The notes under the pieces were generated by a model. That model worked only from the letters and a program-made list of their open reading frames with translations, did no database searches and was not told the DNA's origin. From Lewinellaceae bacterium (GTDB lineage Bacteria > Bacteroidota > Bacteroidia > Chitinophagales > Saprospiraceae), in NCBI GenBank assembly GCA_020636375.1, contig JACJXZ010000006.1, positions 372,001 to 436,000 of the forward strand: a stretch of 64,000 nucleotides of DNA, in the 5' to 3' direction. The position numbers and the translations under genes were made by a program. Position 1 is the stretch's first letter; every line of letters starts with the position of its first letter. Positions 8,044-15,677 of this stretch are shown here, one piece after another.

Positions 8044-8847
8044 ATGAAACATCTCCCATTTATTGCTGCCATCCTTTTGCTGTTGTCCTTTGGAGCGACG
8101 GATGCTGCCAACGGCCAGCCCCCCTACCACTTCGGCCCCGGAAAGGAGGCGGCATTTATCGGCGGGGGCGCAGCAGCACTGGTAGGCGGAGTACTGTTAA
8201 AGGACGGCACAGCTTTGTTTTCCGCCGAAGAAATCCAAAGGCTCGACCCCGGGCAGGTCAATGCCTTCGACCGGGGTGCCATAAATAATCATTCCGCCGC
8301 CGCGCAGCGGGCCAGCGATTATTTCCTGAACGGTTCTCACCTGCTGCCTCTTTTGTTCTTAGCCGATCGGGACATGCGCCGGGGAATCGGCAGTATCGCC
8401 GTTTTGTGGGGCGAAACGCTCCTGATCAATGGCGGCCTGACAATGGCCTCAAAATATGCCTTCCGCCGCCCCCGGCCCTACGTATACGACATGGGCATCG
8501 ACGCCCGGGAAAAACAAACGACCAATGCCCGGGCCGCCTTCTTTTCCGGCCATACTTCCGTGACTGCTGCCAACACGTTCTTTGCCGCCAAAGTGTTTTC
8601 CGACTACCACCCGGACAGCAAATGGAAACCGGTAGTGTGGGCCACAGCCGCCACCATACCGGCCATCACCGGTTATCTGCGGGTGAGGGCTGGCAGGCAT
8701 TACCCTTCGGATGTCATTGCCGGGTATGCCGCCGGGGCCCTGGCCGGGTATTTCGTTCCTTTCCTCCACAAGCGGCCCAGGGGGAAAAACGATGGTATTG
8801 AGTTGTATGGAAGTTTAAACGGGGCATTGCTGCGGATGGAGTTTTAA
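8044..8847 (+). CDS. PAP2-family phosphatase, exported
   Basis: A lipid- or phosphate-ester phosphatase of the PAP2 superfamily, 267 residues with an N-terminal signal peptide. The three family motifs are present: 'KYAFRRPRPY' near residue 139, 'FSGHTSVTAA' near 166, and 'RVRAGRHYPSDVIAG' near 219, which carries the catalytic His and Asp. The canonical PSGH is FSGH here. It lies 22 bp after the barrel gene and is probably in the same transcript as the sigma factor. Its stop codon overlaps that of the convergent glycerate kinase gene by 4 bp. The substrate (undecaprenyl-PP, phosphatidate or lipid A phosphate) cannot be told. Confidence 0.85.
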   Translation: MKHLPFIAAILLLLSFGATDAANGQPPYHFGPGKEAAFIGGGAAALVGGVLLKDGTALFSAEEIQRLDPGQVNAFDRGAINNHSAAAQRASDYFLNGSHLLPLLFLADRDMRRGIGSIAVLWGETLLINGGLTMASKYAFRRPRPYVYDMGIDAREKQTTNARAAFFSGHTSVTAANTFFAAKVFSDYHPDSKWKPVVWATAATIPAITGYLRVRAGRHYPSDVIAGYAAGALAGYFVPFLHKRPRGKNDGIELYGSLNGALLRMEF

Positions 8848-9968
8848 CCCAGCATCCGCCCTACCATAAAAGCTGTGCGCTCCAGGCCTTCTTCCGTTTC
8901 CTTCAGTGCTATCTCCAGGCTCACCGGCCGGTTCTGGATGGCAAAGGCCGCCTTCAGCCCAATGGCCTCAATGTCTTCCGGGCTGGCCAGCAGCGCGCCG
9001 CAGAGGGCCACGACGGGCACGCCGGCGGCCTTTGCCCGGCGGGTGATGCCGTAGATGAGCTTGCCGTGCAGGGTTTGGGCATCCACCTTTCCTTCTCCTG
9101 TAAAGACGAGCTGCACCCCTTCCAGTTGCTTTTCAAAACCGGTATAATCCATCACGGCCTCGATGCCCGGCCGGAGGCGGCCGCCCAGGAAGGCCATAGC
9201 GCCGGCACCCAAGCCGCCGGCCGCGCCGGATCCGGGAATGTGGGCAAAATCCCGGCCGAACTTATCTTCCAGCAGTTGGGCGAAGTGCCGCAAACCCTCA
9301 TCCAGGCGCTCTACCGCCCCGGCGTCGGCGCCTTTCTGGGGGGCGTAGATGTGGGCGGCACCCTTTTCGCCGAATAAAGGGTTATCGACGTCACACAAGA
9401 CTTCCACCTCTATTTCTTCCGGACTGAACTGGAGATGGCTGCTGTCAATGCTGGCTACCTTGGCCAGGTTTTCCCCGATGGCGGCCAGGCGCTCGCCGGC
9501 CTTGTCGAAGAAGCGGTAGCCGAGGGCGGCAGCCATGCCCATGCCGGCGTCGTTGGTGGCGCTGCCGCCAATACCCAGCAGTATCTTCCCGGCACCGCGC
9601 CCTATGGCGTCCAGGATGAGCTCGCCCGTTCCGAAAGTAGTAGTCTTCAGCGCAGAGCGCTCGTCCTGCTTCAGCAGGGGCAGCCCGGAAGCGGCGGCCA
9701 TTTCGATGAAGGCAGCCTTCCCGTCGCCGGAAAGCCCATAGCCGGCAGTGACCGGCCGGAACAGGGGGTCATTGACTTCTTTTTCGATGCGCTCGCCCCG
9801 GCTGTGGTAAGTGAGGATTTCAGCGGTGCCTTCTCCCCCGTCCGCCATCGGAAAAAGCAGGAGTTCGGCCTGCGGGAGGGCCCGGCGCAGGCCGCGGGCA
9901 ATGGCCCGGCAAACTTCCAGCGCGGGAAGGGCGTCTTTGAAAGAATCGGCGGCAATGAGTATTTTCAT
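8844..9968 (-). CDS. Glycerate kinase (GlxK/GarK family)
   Basis: Phosphorylates D-glycerate to 2-phosphoglycerate (or 3-phosphoglycerate; not distinguishable here), feeding glycolysis from glyoxylate or serine breakdown. The 374-residue length is normal. The family start 'MKILIAADSFKDALPALEV' sets the ATG at 9968; an in-frame extension to 10052 is not supported. Other signatures are 'FPMADGGEGTAE', 'LLGIGGSATNDAGMGMAAALG', 'GSGAAGGLGAGAMAFLGG' and 'FTGEGKVDAQTLHGK'. A link with the glyoxylate shunt genes 8 kb away is plausible but they are not in one operon. Confidence 0.93.
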   Translation of the reverse strand: MKILIAADSFKDALPALEVCRAIARGLRRALPQAELLLFPMADGGEGTAEILTYHSRGERIEKEVNDPLFRPVTAGYGLSGDGKAAFIEMAAASGLPLLKQDERSALKTTTFGTGELILDAIGRGAGKILLGIGGSATNDAGMGMAAALGYRFFDKAGERLAAIGENLAKVASIDSSHLQFSPEEIEVEVLCDVDNPLFGEKGAAHIYAPQKGADAGAVERLDEGLRHFAQLLEDKFGRDFAHIPGSGAAGGLGAGAMAFLGGRLRPGIEAVMDYTGFEKQLEGVQLVFTGEGKVDAQTLHGKLIYGITRRAKAAGVPVVALCGALLASPEDIEAIGLKAAFAIQNRPVSLEIALKETEEGLERTAFMVGRMLG

Positions 9969-10114
9969 GGACGTCGAATGTGTTTTCAGGTATATTTCTC
10001 CATAATTTCGACCAACCGGTTTCCTGCAAGGTAGCCAAAAATGCGAAATCATCCCCTCCTTTCAGCGGGCTGTTTGCCAGAGCCATTTTGTTTAAACATA
10101 GTTTAGGAATCCTT

Positions 10115-10220
10115 AAAAAATAACTTCACGATTCGTTGTTGCAGCCTGCCCGGCTTTGTTGGTGCTATTTTGGACCGGGCAGGCTGCAACAACGAATCTC
10201 AAATAGTGAAGTTATTTTTT
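10115..10220. repeat. Long near-perfect inverted repeat upstream of the TonB receptor gene
   Basis: The left arm 10115-10153 and right arm 10175-10220 pair over 39 bp; the only interruption is a 7-nt bulge in the right arm (TCAAATA). The loop is 21 nt. The outer part is A/T-rich (AAAAAATAACTTCAC) and the inner part GC-rich (GCAGCCTGCCCGG). It lies between divergent genes, so it is not an ordinary terminator. It ends 94 bp before the receptor start and would be in the leader or promoter. Confidence 0.9.
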
Positions 10221-10313
10221 AATCACTACTTAATGAAAAACTTTCAACTTAAAACGGACTCTGTTGTTGTCGGCTATGTCATCATGCATCAGAGTCCTTC
10301 AAGAAACATCATT

Positions 10314-12722
10314 ATGAATCGTTCGATATTCTCATTTCTGCTGCTCCTGCTCACGGCCGTCAGCCTTTGCGCCCAGGGCGGCATCGTCAAGGGAAAAGTG
10401 ACCGACGCCATCAACAACGAACCCATCGCCTTTGCCAACATCCTGGTATTGGGCACGGACAAGGGCGTGACGTCCGACATAGACGGCAACTACGAAATCG
10501 GGGGCCTGGTGCCGGGCCTGTATGACGTGCGGGCGACCTACGTCGGCTACAACGAACAAACCAGCTATGAGATACAGGTAACCAACTCCAAGCCGGCCAT
10601 CGTCAATTTCAGGATGGAAGAGGTAGTGCAGGACCTGCAGGAGGTGGTGGTCAAGGCGTCTCCGTTCCGCAAGACGGAGGAGAGCCCTGTGTCTTTGCGC
10701 ACCATCGGCGTGGCGGAAATCCAGCGCAACCCGGGCGCCAACCGCGACATCTCGCGGGTGGTGCAGTCGCTGCCCGGCGTTACCACTTCGGCTTCTTTCC
10801 GCAACGACCTCATCATCCGGGGGGGCGCGCCCAACGAGAACCGCTTTTACCTGGACGACGTGGAGGTGCCCAACATCAACCACTTTGCCACTCAGGGCGC
10901 TTCCGGCGGGCCGGTAGGCCTCATCAACGTCAACTTTATCCGCGAGGTGGACTTCTTCAGCGGCGCCTTTCCCGCCAACCGGGGCAACGCCCTGAGCTCG
11001 GTGCTGAACTTCCGGCAGCGCGACGGCCGCGACGACCGCATTGGCGGCAACTTCATGGTAAGCGCCACGGACATCGGCCTGACTACCGAGGGGCCGATCG
11101 GAGAGAAGGCCACCTTCCTGTTCTCCGCCCGGCGGTCCTACCTCCAGTTCCTGTTCAAGGCGTTGGGGCTGCCCTTCCTGCCCACCTACAACGACTTCCA
11201 GGCCAAGGTCAAATACCGGATCGACAAGAAAAACGAACTCACCTTCATCGGCCTGGGCGCCATCGACCAGTTCGAACTCAACCTGGAGGCCAACGACGAC
11301 GAGGAACAGCAGTTCCTGCTCGATCAGCTGCCGGTGAGCCCCCAGTGGAACTACACCAACGGCATTACCTACAAACGATACGGGGAGAATGGCTTCTGGC
11401 TCTTCGTGCTCAGCCGCAACATGCTGAACAACGAGGCTGAAAAATATTTTCAGAATGATGACAGCTCGGAAGACAACCTCATCCTCCGGTACAAGTCGCA
11501 GGAAGCGGAGAACAAACTTCGGATCGAACACACTCAGCGCGTGGGCGATTACAAGTTCAACTACGGCGCCGGTTACGAGTATGTGAAGTACAACAACCGG
11601 ACCTTCAACCGCATCTTCACTTCCGCCGGCCCGCAGACCGTCAATTACTTTTCGGAGTTCGACATGAACAAATACGCATTCTTTGCCCAGGCCAGCCGCA
11701 AGCTGGTGGACGAGCGCCTCGTCCTTTCCCTGGGTTTCCGGATGGACGCCAACAGCTACTCCGACGAGATGAACAACCCGCTGGATCAGTTCTCTCCCCG
11801 TTTCTCCCTGGCCTACGCCCTCACCGAGCGCCTCTCCTTCAATTTCAATACGGGCATCTACTACCAGTTGCCGCCCTACACCATACTGGGTTACCAGGAA
11901 GACGGCGTTTTCGTCAACAGGCAGAACGGGATAAAATACGTCCGGAACAACCACCTGGTGGCAGGGCTGGAGTTCAACACGGCGGCCAACTCCCGGATCA
12001 CGGTGGAGGGATATTATAAATATTACAACGACTACCCCTTCCTGCTGCGGGACAGCCTGACGCTGGCCAACCTGGGGGGCGATTTCGGCGTGGTCGGCAA
12101 CGAGCCGGCAGTCCCCAGGTCAGACGGGCGCAGTTACGGCCTGGAGTTCCTCTTCCAGCAGCGCCTGTTTAAGGGCTTCTACGGCATTGCCGCTTACACT
12201 TTGGGCTGGAGCGAATTTGAAGACAAGAACGGCCAGTTTATACCCTCTTCCTGGGATGCGCGCCACATCGTCAGCCTGACGGCGGGCAAGCGCTTCGGCA
12301 AAGACTGGGAAGTCGGCGTCAACTGGCGCTATCAGTCCGGCCTGCCCGGGACTCCCTTCTCTGACGCCTCCTCCCTCGTACTCAACTGGGATGTCAACGG
12401 CAGGGGAATACCCAATTACAACTTGCTGAACACCCGGCGCAACGACGCCAGCAACACCATCGACATCCGCGTCGACAAGAAGTGGTTCTTCGACAAGTGG
12501 AGCCTGAATATTTTCCTGGATATCGAGAACATCACCGGCAACGCCGTGGGCAATGACCAGCTCATCCTCGACCGCCCGCTGGACGAGAACGGAAGGCCGG
12601 TGGGCGACGGCATGGTTGTCAACCCCGAGGCACCCATGGATCAGCAGCGCTACCGCCTTAAGACCATCACGGATGCCACAGGGACGCCCCTGCCGAGTAT
12701 TGGGCTGATGATTGAGATTTGA
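10314..12722 (+). CDS. TonB-dependent outer-membrane receptor with N-terminal CarboxypepD_reg-like domain
   Basis: Starting at MNRSIFSF the protein is 802 residues: signal peptide (1-20), a carboxypeptidase-regulatory-like beta-sandwich (about 24-105, 'GKVTDAINNEPIAFANILVLGTD'), a plug (about 112-225, 'LIIRGGAPNENRFYLDDVEVPN') and a 22-strand-type barrel to the C-terminus. It imports an unidentified ligand using TonB energy. No SusD-like lipoprotein follows and the plug lacks SusC hallmarks, so it is unlikely to be a SusC/SusD glycan importer. The in-frame start at 10170 falls inside the upstream inverted repeat and is rejected in favour of the signal-peptide start. Confidence 0.9.
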   Translation: MNRSIFSFLLLLLTAVSLCAQGGIVKGKVTDAINNEPIAFANILVLGTDKGVTSDIDGNYEIGGLVPGLYDVRATYVGYNEQTSYEIQVTNSKPAIVNFRMEEVVQDLQEVVVKASPFRKTEESPVSLRTIGVAEIQRNPGANRDISRVVQSLPGVTTSASFRNDLIIRGGAPNENRFYLDDVEVPNINHFATQGASGGPVGLINVNFIREVDFFSGAFPANRGNALSSVLNFRQRDGRDDRIGGNFMVSATDIGLTTEGPIGEKATFLFSARRSYLQFLFKALGLPFLPTYNDFQAKVKYRIDKKNELTFIGLGAIDQFELNLEANDDEEQQFLLDQLPVSPQWNYTNGITYKRYGENGFWLFVLSRNMLNNEAEKYFQNDDSSEDNLILRYKSQEAENKLRIEHTQRVGDYKFNYGAGYEYVKYNNRTFNRIFTSAGPQTVNYFSEFDMNKYAFFAQASRKLVDERLVLSLGFRMDANSYSDEMNNPLDQFSPRFSLAYALTERLSFNFNTGIYYQLPPYTILGYQEDGVFVNRQNGIKYVRNNHLVAGLEFNTAANSRITVEGYYKYYNDYPFLLRDSLTLANLGGDFGVVGNEPAVPRSDGRSYGLEFLFQQRLFKGFYGIAAYTLGWSEFEDKNGQFIPSSWDARHIVSLTAGKRFGKDWEVGVNWRYQSGLPGTPFSDASSLVLNWDVNGRGIPNYNLLNTRRNDASNTIDIRVDKKWFFDKWSLNIFLDIENITGNAVGNDQLILDRPLDENGRPVGDGMVVNPEAPMDQQRYRLKTITDATGTPLPSIGLMIEI

Positions 12723-12816
12723 CGGGCAGGCGGGGAAGAGAGGGGTGGTTGATGGTTATTGTGTGATGCAACGGGGAGCGTGAGAAAAGCGATACTCCAG
12801 CTATCGCTCCAGGCCG

Positions 12817-12926
12817 GGCGGGTTGTTTGTTGTTGGTTGCTTGTTGTCAGCCCGGGAACCCGAAGCCTTCCGGCCATCAACAAACAACAGACAACAGACA
12901 ACAGACAACAAACAACCGGCAACCCT
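12817..12926. repeat. Foldback with GTTG-type and CAAC-type tandem arms
   Basis: Arms made of GTTTGTTG-type and CAACAGA-type units, several nearly identical (ACAACAG repeated), flank a centre CCCGGGAACCCGAAGCC. It is related in layout to 1022-1145. It fills the spacer between two convergent genes, so a transcript from either side would form a hairpin here. Confidence 0.75.
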
Positions 12927-12972
12927 CGGCTGGCACCAACAACGGGCTTGAAAGTCAGGTTCCAGGGCACGT

Positions 12973-13434
12973 TCACCTCCGGTACCGTTCCCAGGCCTCA
13001 TCGCCGGCCATATTCATATCGATGATGCGCGTGACGATATAAGAGCCGATCAGGCTTACAGCCACTCCCTCCACGAGTATGAATAAGCTGGCGGTTATGG
13101 GGGTGATGTATTCTCCGATGGGTACCGAAGCCTGGATATGGGCAAGGAATTCGGTATCTCCGGCGAGGTAGAGGACCATGAAGATCACGAAACCAACGAC
13201 GCCGATCAGAGAGGCATACATCCCCATGGCCACTCCTGAAACGTAGTTGGCCAAGGTTTCCGGGTTAGCCTTGCGGTATTCCCGGATAGCCAGCGCGATC
13301 AGTCCGATGTGGATGATCCCGTTAAAAATTCTCAGGTTGTAATTCTGGCTCTGGCCCAGCAAGTGCATGGCCAGGAAGAAAACGGTGAATCCGGCGAACA
13401 TCAGGGCGCCGTACTTGATGGCAATTTTTTTCAT
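12973..13434 (-). CDS. DUF4199-like inner-membrane protein
   Basis: A 153-residue protein with four predicted membrane helices (about 8-26, 34-50, 64-92, 110-135) and a short charged C-terminal tail (DEAWERYRR). The N-terminus 'MKKIAIKYGALMFAGFTVFF' and a central glycine-rich helix pair resemble DUF4199 proteins, which are widespread in Bacteroidota and of unknown function. It is monocistronic, between two repeat-containing spacers. Confidence 0.6.
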   Translation of the reverse strand: MKKIAIKYGALMFAGFTVFFLAMHLLGQSQNYNLRIFNGIIHIGLIALAIREYRKANPETLANYVSGVAMGMYASLIGVVGFVIFMVLYLAGDTEFLAHIQASVPIGEYITPITASLFILVEGVAVSLIGSYIVTRIIDMNMAGDEAWERYRR

Positions 13435-13634
13435 CAGGCGAGTTTTTTTTCAGGTGGATGAATCGGAAGCGCCGCGCTTCCTCTTATTGAACTGTAATTC
13501 AAAGGGCTATGTTTGAACGTGCGGCTGAAAATGCCGGAATAAGGAAAGCCGGCCCAAAAAACTGCAACCCTGAACGGACGGGTGCCGTATTACTGTTTTT
13601 ATGAATATCTGTAAAAAACAAAAGCCCGGTTTAA

Positions 13635-14111
13635 ATGAAAGCGCTCTTTTTCATCCTACTGCCAGTATTGATGCTGCTGGCGCAGGCAGCCTGTTCCAGC
13701 CCCAAAATCGAAGAAAACCAGTTTAAAGACACCAGGGAGCTGCGCCAGAGCAGCCTGTTCAAAAGAGGCCTGATACCGGAAAGGTTTGTCGACATCCTGC
13801 CCCCTTCCGTTCAGGATATCAATTATCAGAGCAACAGTGCGGACACGATCAGCCACATGCACTTCCGCCTCACCCGCCTGCCGGACGATTACTTCGCCCT
13901 GATCAGCCGCATGGAATCGGTAATGGAGTCGGAAATCGCCCGGAAACAACCTTTCGAACCGGAAGGCGCCGCCTGGTGGGACGCCGAAAAGGTGCGCGCC
14001 AACTTTGACAGGGACTCCTTCGTTTTCCGGAAACTGCCGATGGGCGTTGGGGATGCGGTATATATTGCCACGAATGAATCCGGCGAGGTGTTCGCCTGGA
14101 TCGACCAGTGA
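13635..14111 (+). CDS. Hypothetical lipoprotein
   Basis: 158 residues, beginning with a lipoprotein signal (hydrophobic stretch followed by 'LLAQAAC', the Cys at about residue 19). The mature part has no domain I recognise. It is charged, with 'FRLTRLPDDYFALISRMESVMESEI' and a C-terminal beta-like segment ('AVYIATNESGEVFAWID'). Codon use resembles neighbouring genes, so it is likely real. A second small lipoprotein gene follows 233 bp downstream. Confidence 0.65.
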   Translation: MKALFFILLPVLMLLAQAACSSPKIEENQFKDTRELRQSSLFKRGLIPERFVDILPPSVQDINYQSNSADTISHMHFRLTRLPDDYFALISRMESVMESEIARKQPFEPEGAAWWDAEKVRANFDRDSFVFRKLPMGVGDAVYIATNESGEVFAWIDQ

Positions 14112-14157
14112 TGGCGGGTGAAACGGGCGTACAGGTGTGGGCACTCCGGAAACCTCC

Positions 14158-14242
14158 GTTAAGGAATGATGGAATGAATGAACGAAGGAATGATGGAATT
14201 TTACCCGGCCGAGGCACGAGGACGGGGATGGAATGAATTGCT
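14158..14242. repeat. Degenerate GGAATGA-type tandem repeat
   Basis: GGAATGATGGAATGAATGAA-like heptamers and octamers run through the spacer between the two lipoprotein genes. The same unit type recurs at 17178-17302 and 38733-38780. Confidence 0.65.
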
Positions 14243-14344
14243 CCCCGGCACCGCGGCCATCCTGTCCCTCTTTTATTCCCGTTCAGCACTTAAAAATTGC
14301 TCCTGGCGGCCTTCCGGAATACCTTGCCGGAAAAATTTCAAACC

Positions 14345-14770
14345 ATGAGAGTTTTCCAGATGATGATCCTGGCGCTGCTGCTTTCGGCCTTCGGTGCCTG
14401 CAACAATGCGAACGACGACAATTCACCATCCGATGCCCCCCCCGTCGTGGCCGGCGACGACAGCGCCTGGCGGGTGAGCTACTACTTCGACAAGGATAAG
14501 GAGGAGACCAGCGATTTCGCCGGCTACCGCTTCACCTTCCGGGACGACGGCACCCTGGAAGCTGTCCGGAACGGCACCACAGTCACCGGCACCTGGGCCA
14601 CAACCCGCGACGACGGCCGCCAAAGGCTTATGATCAATACCGGCACAGCTTCCAGGCCACTGGAGAGCCTGACGGACGATTGGGTGATCATCGAGCAGAA
14701 CGCCAGCCGCATCCGCCTCCAGGATGACAACGACGAACACCTGGAAGAGCTGCATTTTGAGAAGATTTAG
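14345..14770 (+). CDS. Hypothetical small lipoprotein
   Basis: 141 residues from MRVFQMMI (an in-frame start at 14297 would only add residues before the signal). The lipobox 'LLSAFGAC' puts the lipidated Cys near residue 19. The mature part has a lipocalin-like or META-like small-barrel feel: 'WRVSYYFDKDKEETSDFAGYRF', then 'FRDDGTLEAVRNGTTVTGTW'. This pattern (polar strand, then 'F..DGTL...R.G....GTW') is common in Bacteroidota lipocalin-like lipoproteins of unknown ligand. Function unknown. Confidence 0.7.
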   Translation: MRVFQMMILALLLSAFGACNNANDDNSPSDAPPVVAGDDSAWRVSYYFDKDKEETSDFAGYRFTFRDDGTLEAVRNGTTVTGTWATTRDDGRQRLMINTGTASRPLESLTDDWVIIEQNASRIRLQDDNDEHLEELHFEKI

Positions 14771-14825
14771 CGGGCTACTGCTTTGATTTTGAAATACATA
14801 CTGTGCGTCATTCGAAGTTGATGCA

Positions 14826-15557
14826 CTACTGCTCTCCCCCCGGCAAAAACAACCCGCCCTTTCCCCCTTCGAGGATCAGGCTGTCCACATGGCCGGCAAT
14901 GGGGGCTTCCATGCTCATGAAATGCAGGTGCATATTGGTGGAATGATGGGTAAAGACGCCGTGGTGGTGTGCGGAATAGAAGCCCAGTATTTTCACCGGC
15001 GCCGCCCCGAGCGTACCCCGCATGCCGGCCTGCAGGTGTTTTTCGTGGGTGTGAACCGTATCCCCTTCCGGCCAGTCGATGATGTGGTAATCCAGTTTGT
15101 TGGCAGTGGCCTCGACCAGAAAAGGGAAGGGCTTTCCCACGTCGATCTTTTCCTTCCGGGCGGCATCGCGGATAAAGTTTTCCAGGGCCTCATAACTCCG
15201 GACATTATAAGGGATGGGAATGGCGCCGCTCCAACGCGGCACGCTGGCGTATACCGCCAGGGCCGCATTTCCGTTGCCGTCCTGCGACAGCTGCAGGCTG
15301 CTGTCCCGCACCATGGCGATGAGGGGCCTGCCATCCCAGACCAGCAGTTCCCCCTTCAGGCCTTCCATGGCGCCCAGGGCGTAGACGTGCTTTTTCTTCA
15401 GTATTTCTTCTACCGCCACCTGCCCGGAGAGGTTACCCTCCCGCATGATGGTTTTCAGGGCGCCGTCCCAGCCCACCTCAAAGGAGGCCTCCGACGCCGG
15501 CCGGGGCTGGCAGTTCCAGAGGACTGCAAGAAGAAAAAGAGAAAAGTGATATTTCAT
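14826..15557 (-). CDS. Alpha-acetolactate decarboxylase-like protein, predicted lipoprotein
   Basis: 243 residues. The body matches the acetolactate decarboxylase (BudA/AlsD) fold: 'AMEGLKGELLVWDGRPL' (catalytic Glu region), 'ATANKLDYHI' and the zinc-ligand segment 'NMHLHFMSMEAPIAGHV' with three histidines, near residues 207-222. The characterised enzymes are cytoplasmic and make acetoin; here the N-terminus 'FLLAVLWNC' is a lipoprotein signal, and a His-rich insertion ('SAHHHGVFTHHS') precedes the metal site. No acetolactate synthase is nearby. Activity on acetolactate is possible but the location argues for another substrate or a scavenging role. Confidence 0.75.
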   Translation of the reverse strand: MKYHFSLFLLAVLWNCQPRPASEASFEVGWDGALKTIMREGNLSGQVAVEEILKKKHVYALGAMEGLKGELLVWDGRPLIAMVRDSSLQLSQDGNGNAALAVYASVPRWSGAIPIPYNVRSYEALENFIRDAARKEKIDVGKPFPFLVEATANKLDYHIIDWPEGDTVHTHEKHLQAGMRGTLGAAPVKILGFYSAHHHGVFTHHSTNMHLHFMSMEAPIAGHVDSLILEGGKGGLFLPGGEQ

Positions 15558-15677
15558 CTGCTTTTATTTGATACTATACCATGACAGGCTAAGTTTACCG
15601 GGAATATCCAACCGCCCGGCAGGCAGGCCCCGCTTTCACGTTTACACTTTTACACGCATACACATTTACACTTCCAG

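Noticed and set aside
10332..11954. 540-codon frame antisense to the TonB receptor
   Set aside because: Shadow of the receptor's codon bias; no recognisable motif.
10314..12722. SusC of a SusCD glycan-uptake pair
   Set aside because: No SusD-like lipoprotein or glycoside hydrolase follows, and the next gene is a convergent membrane protein.
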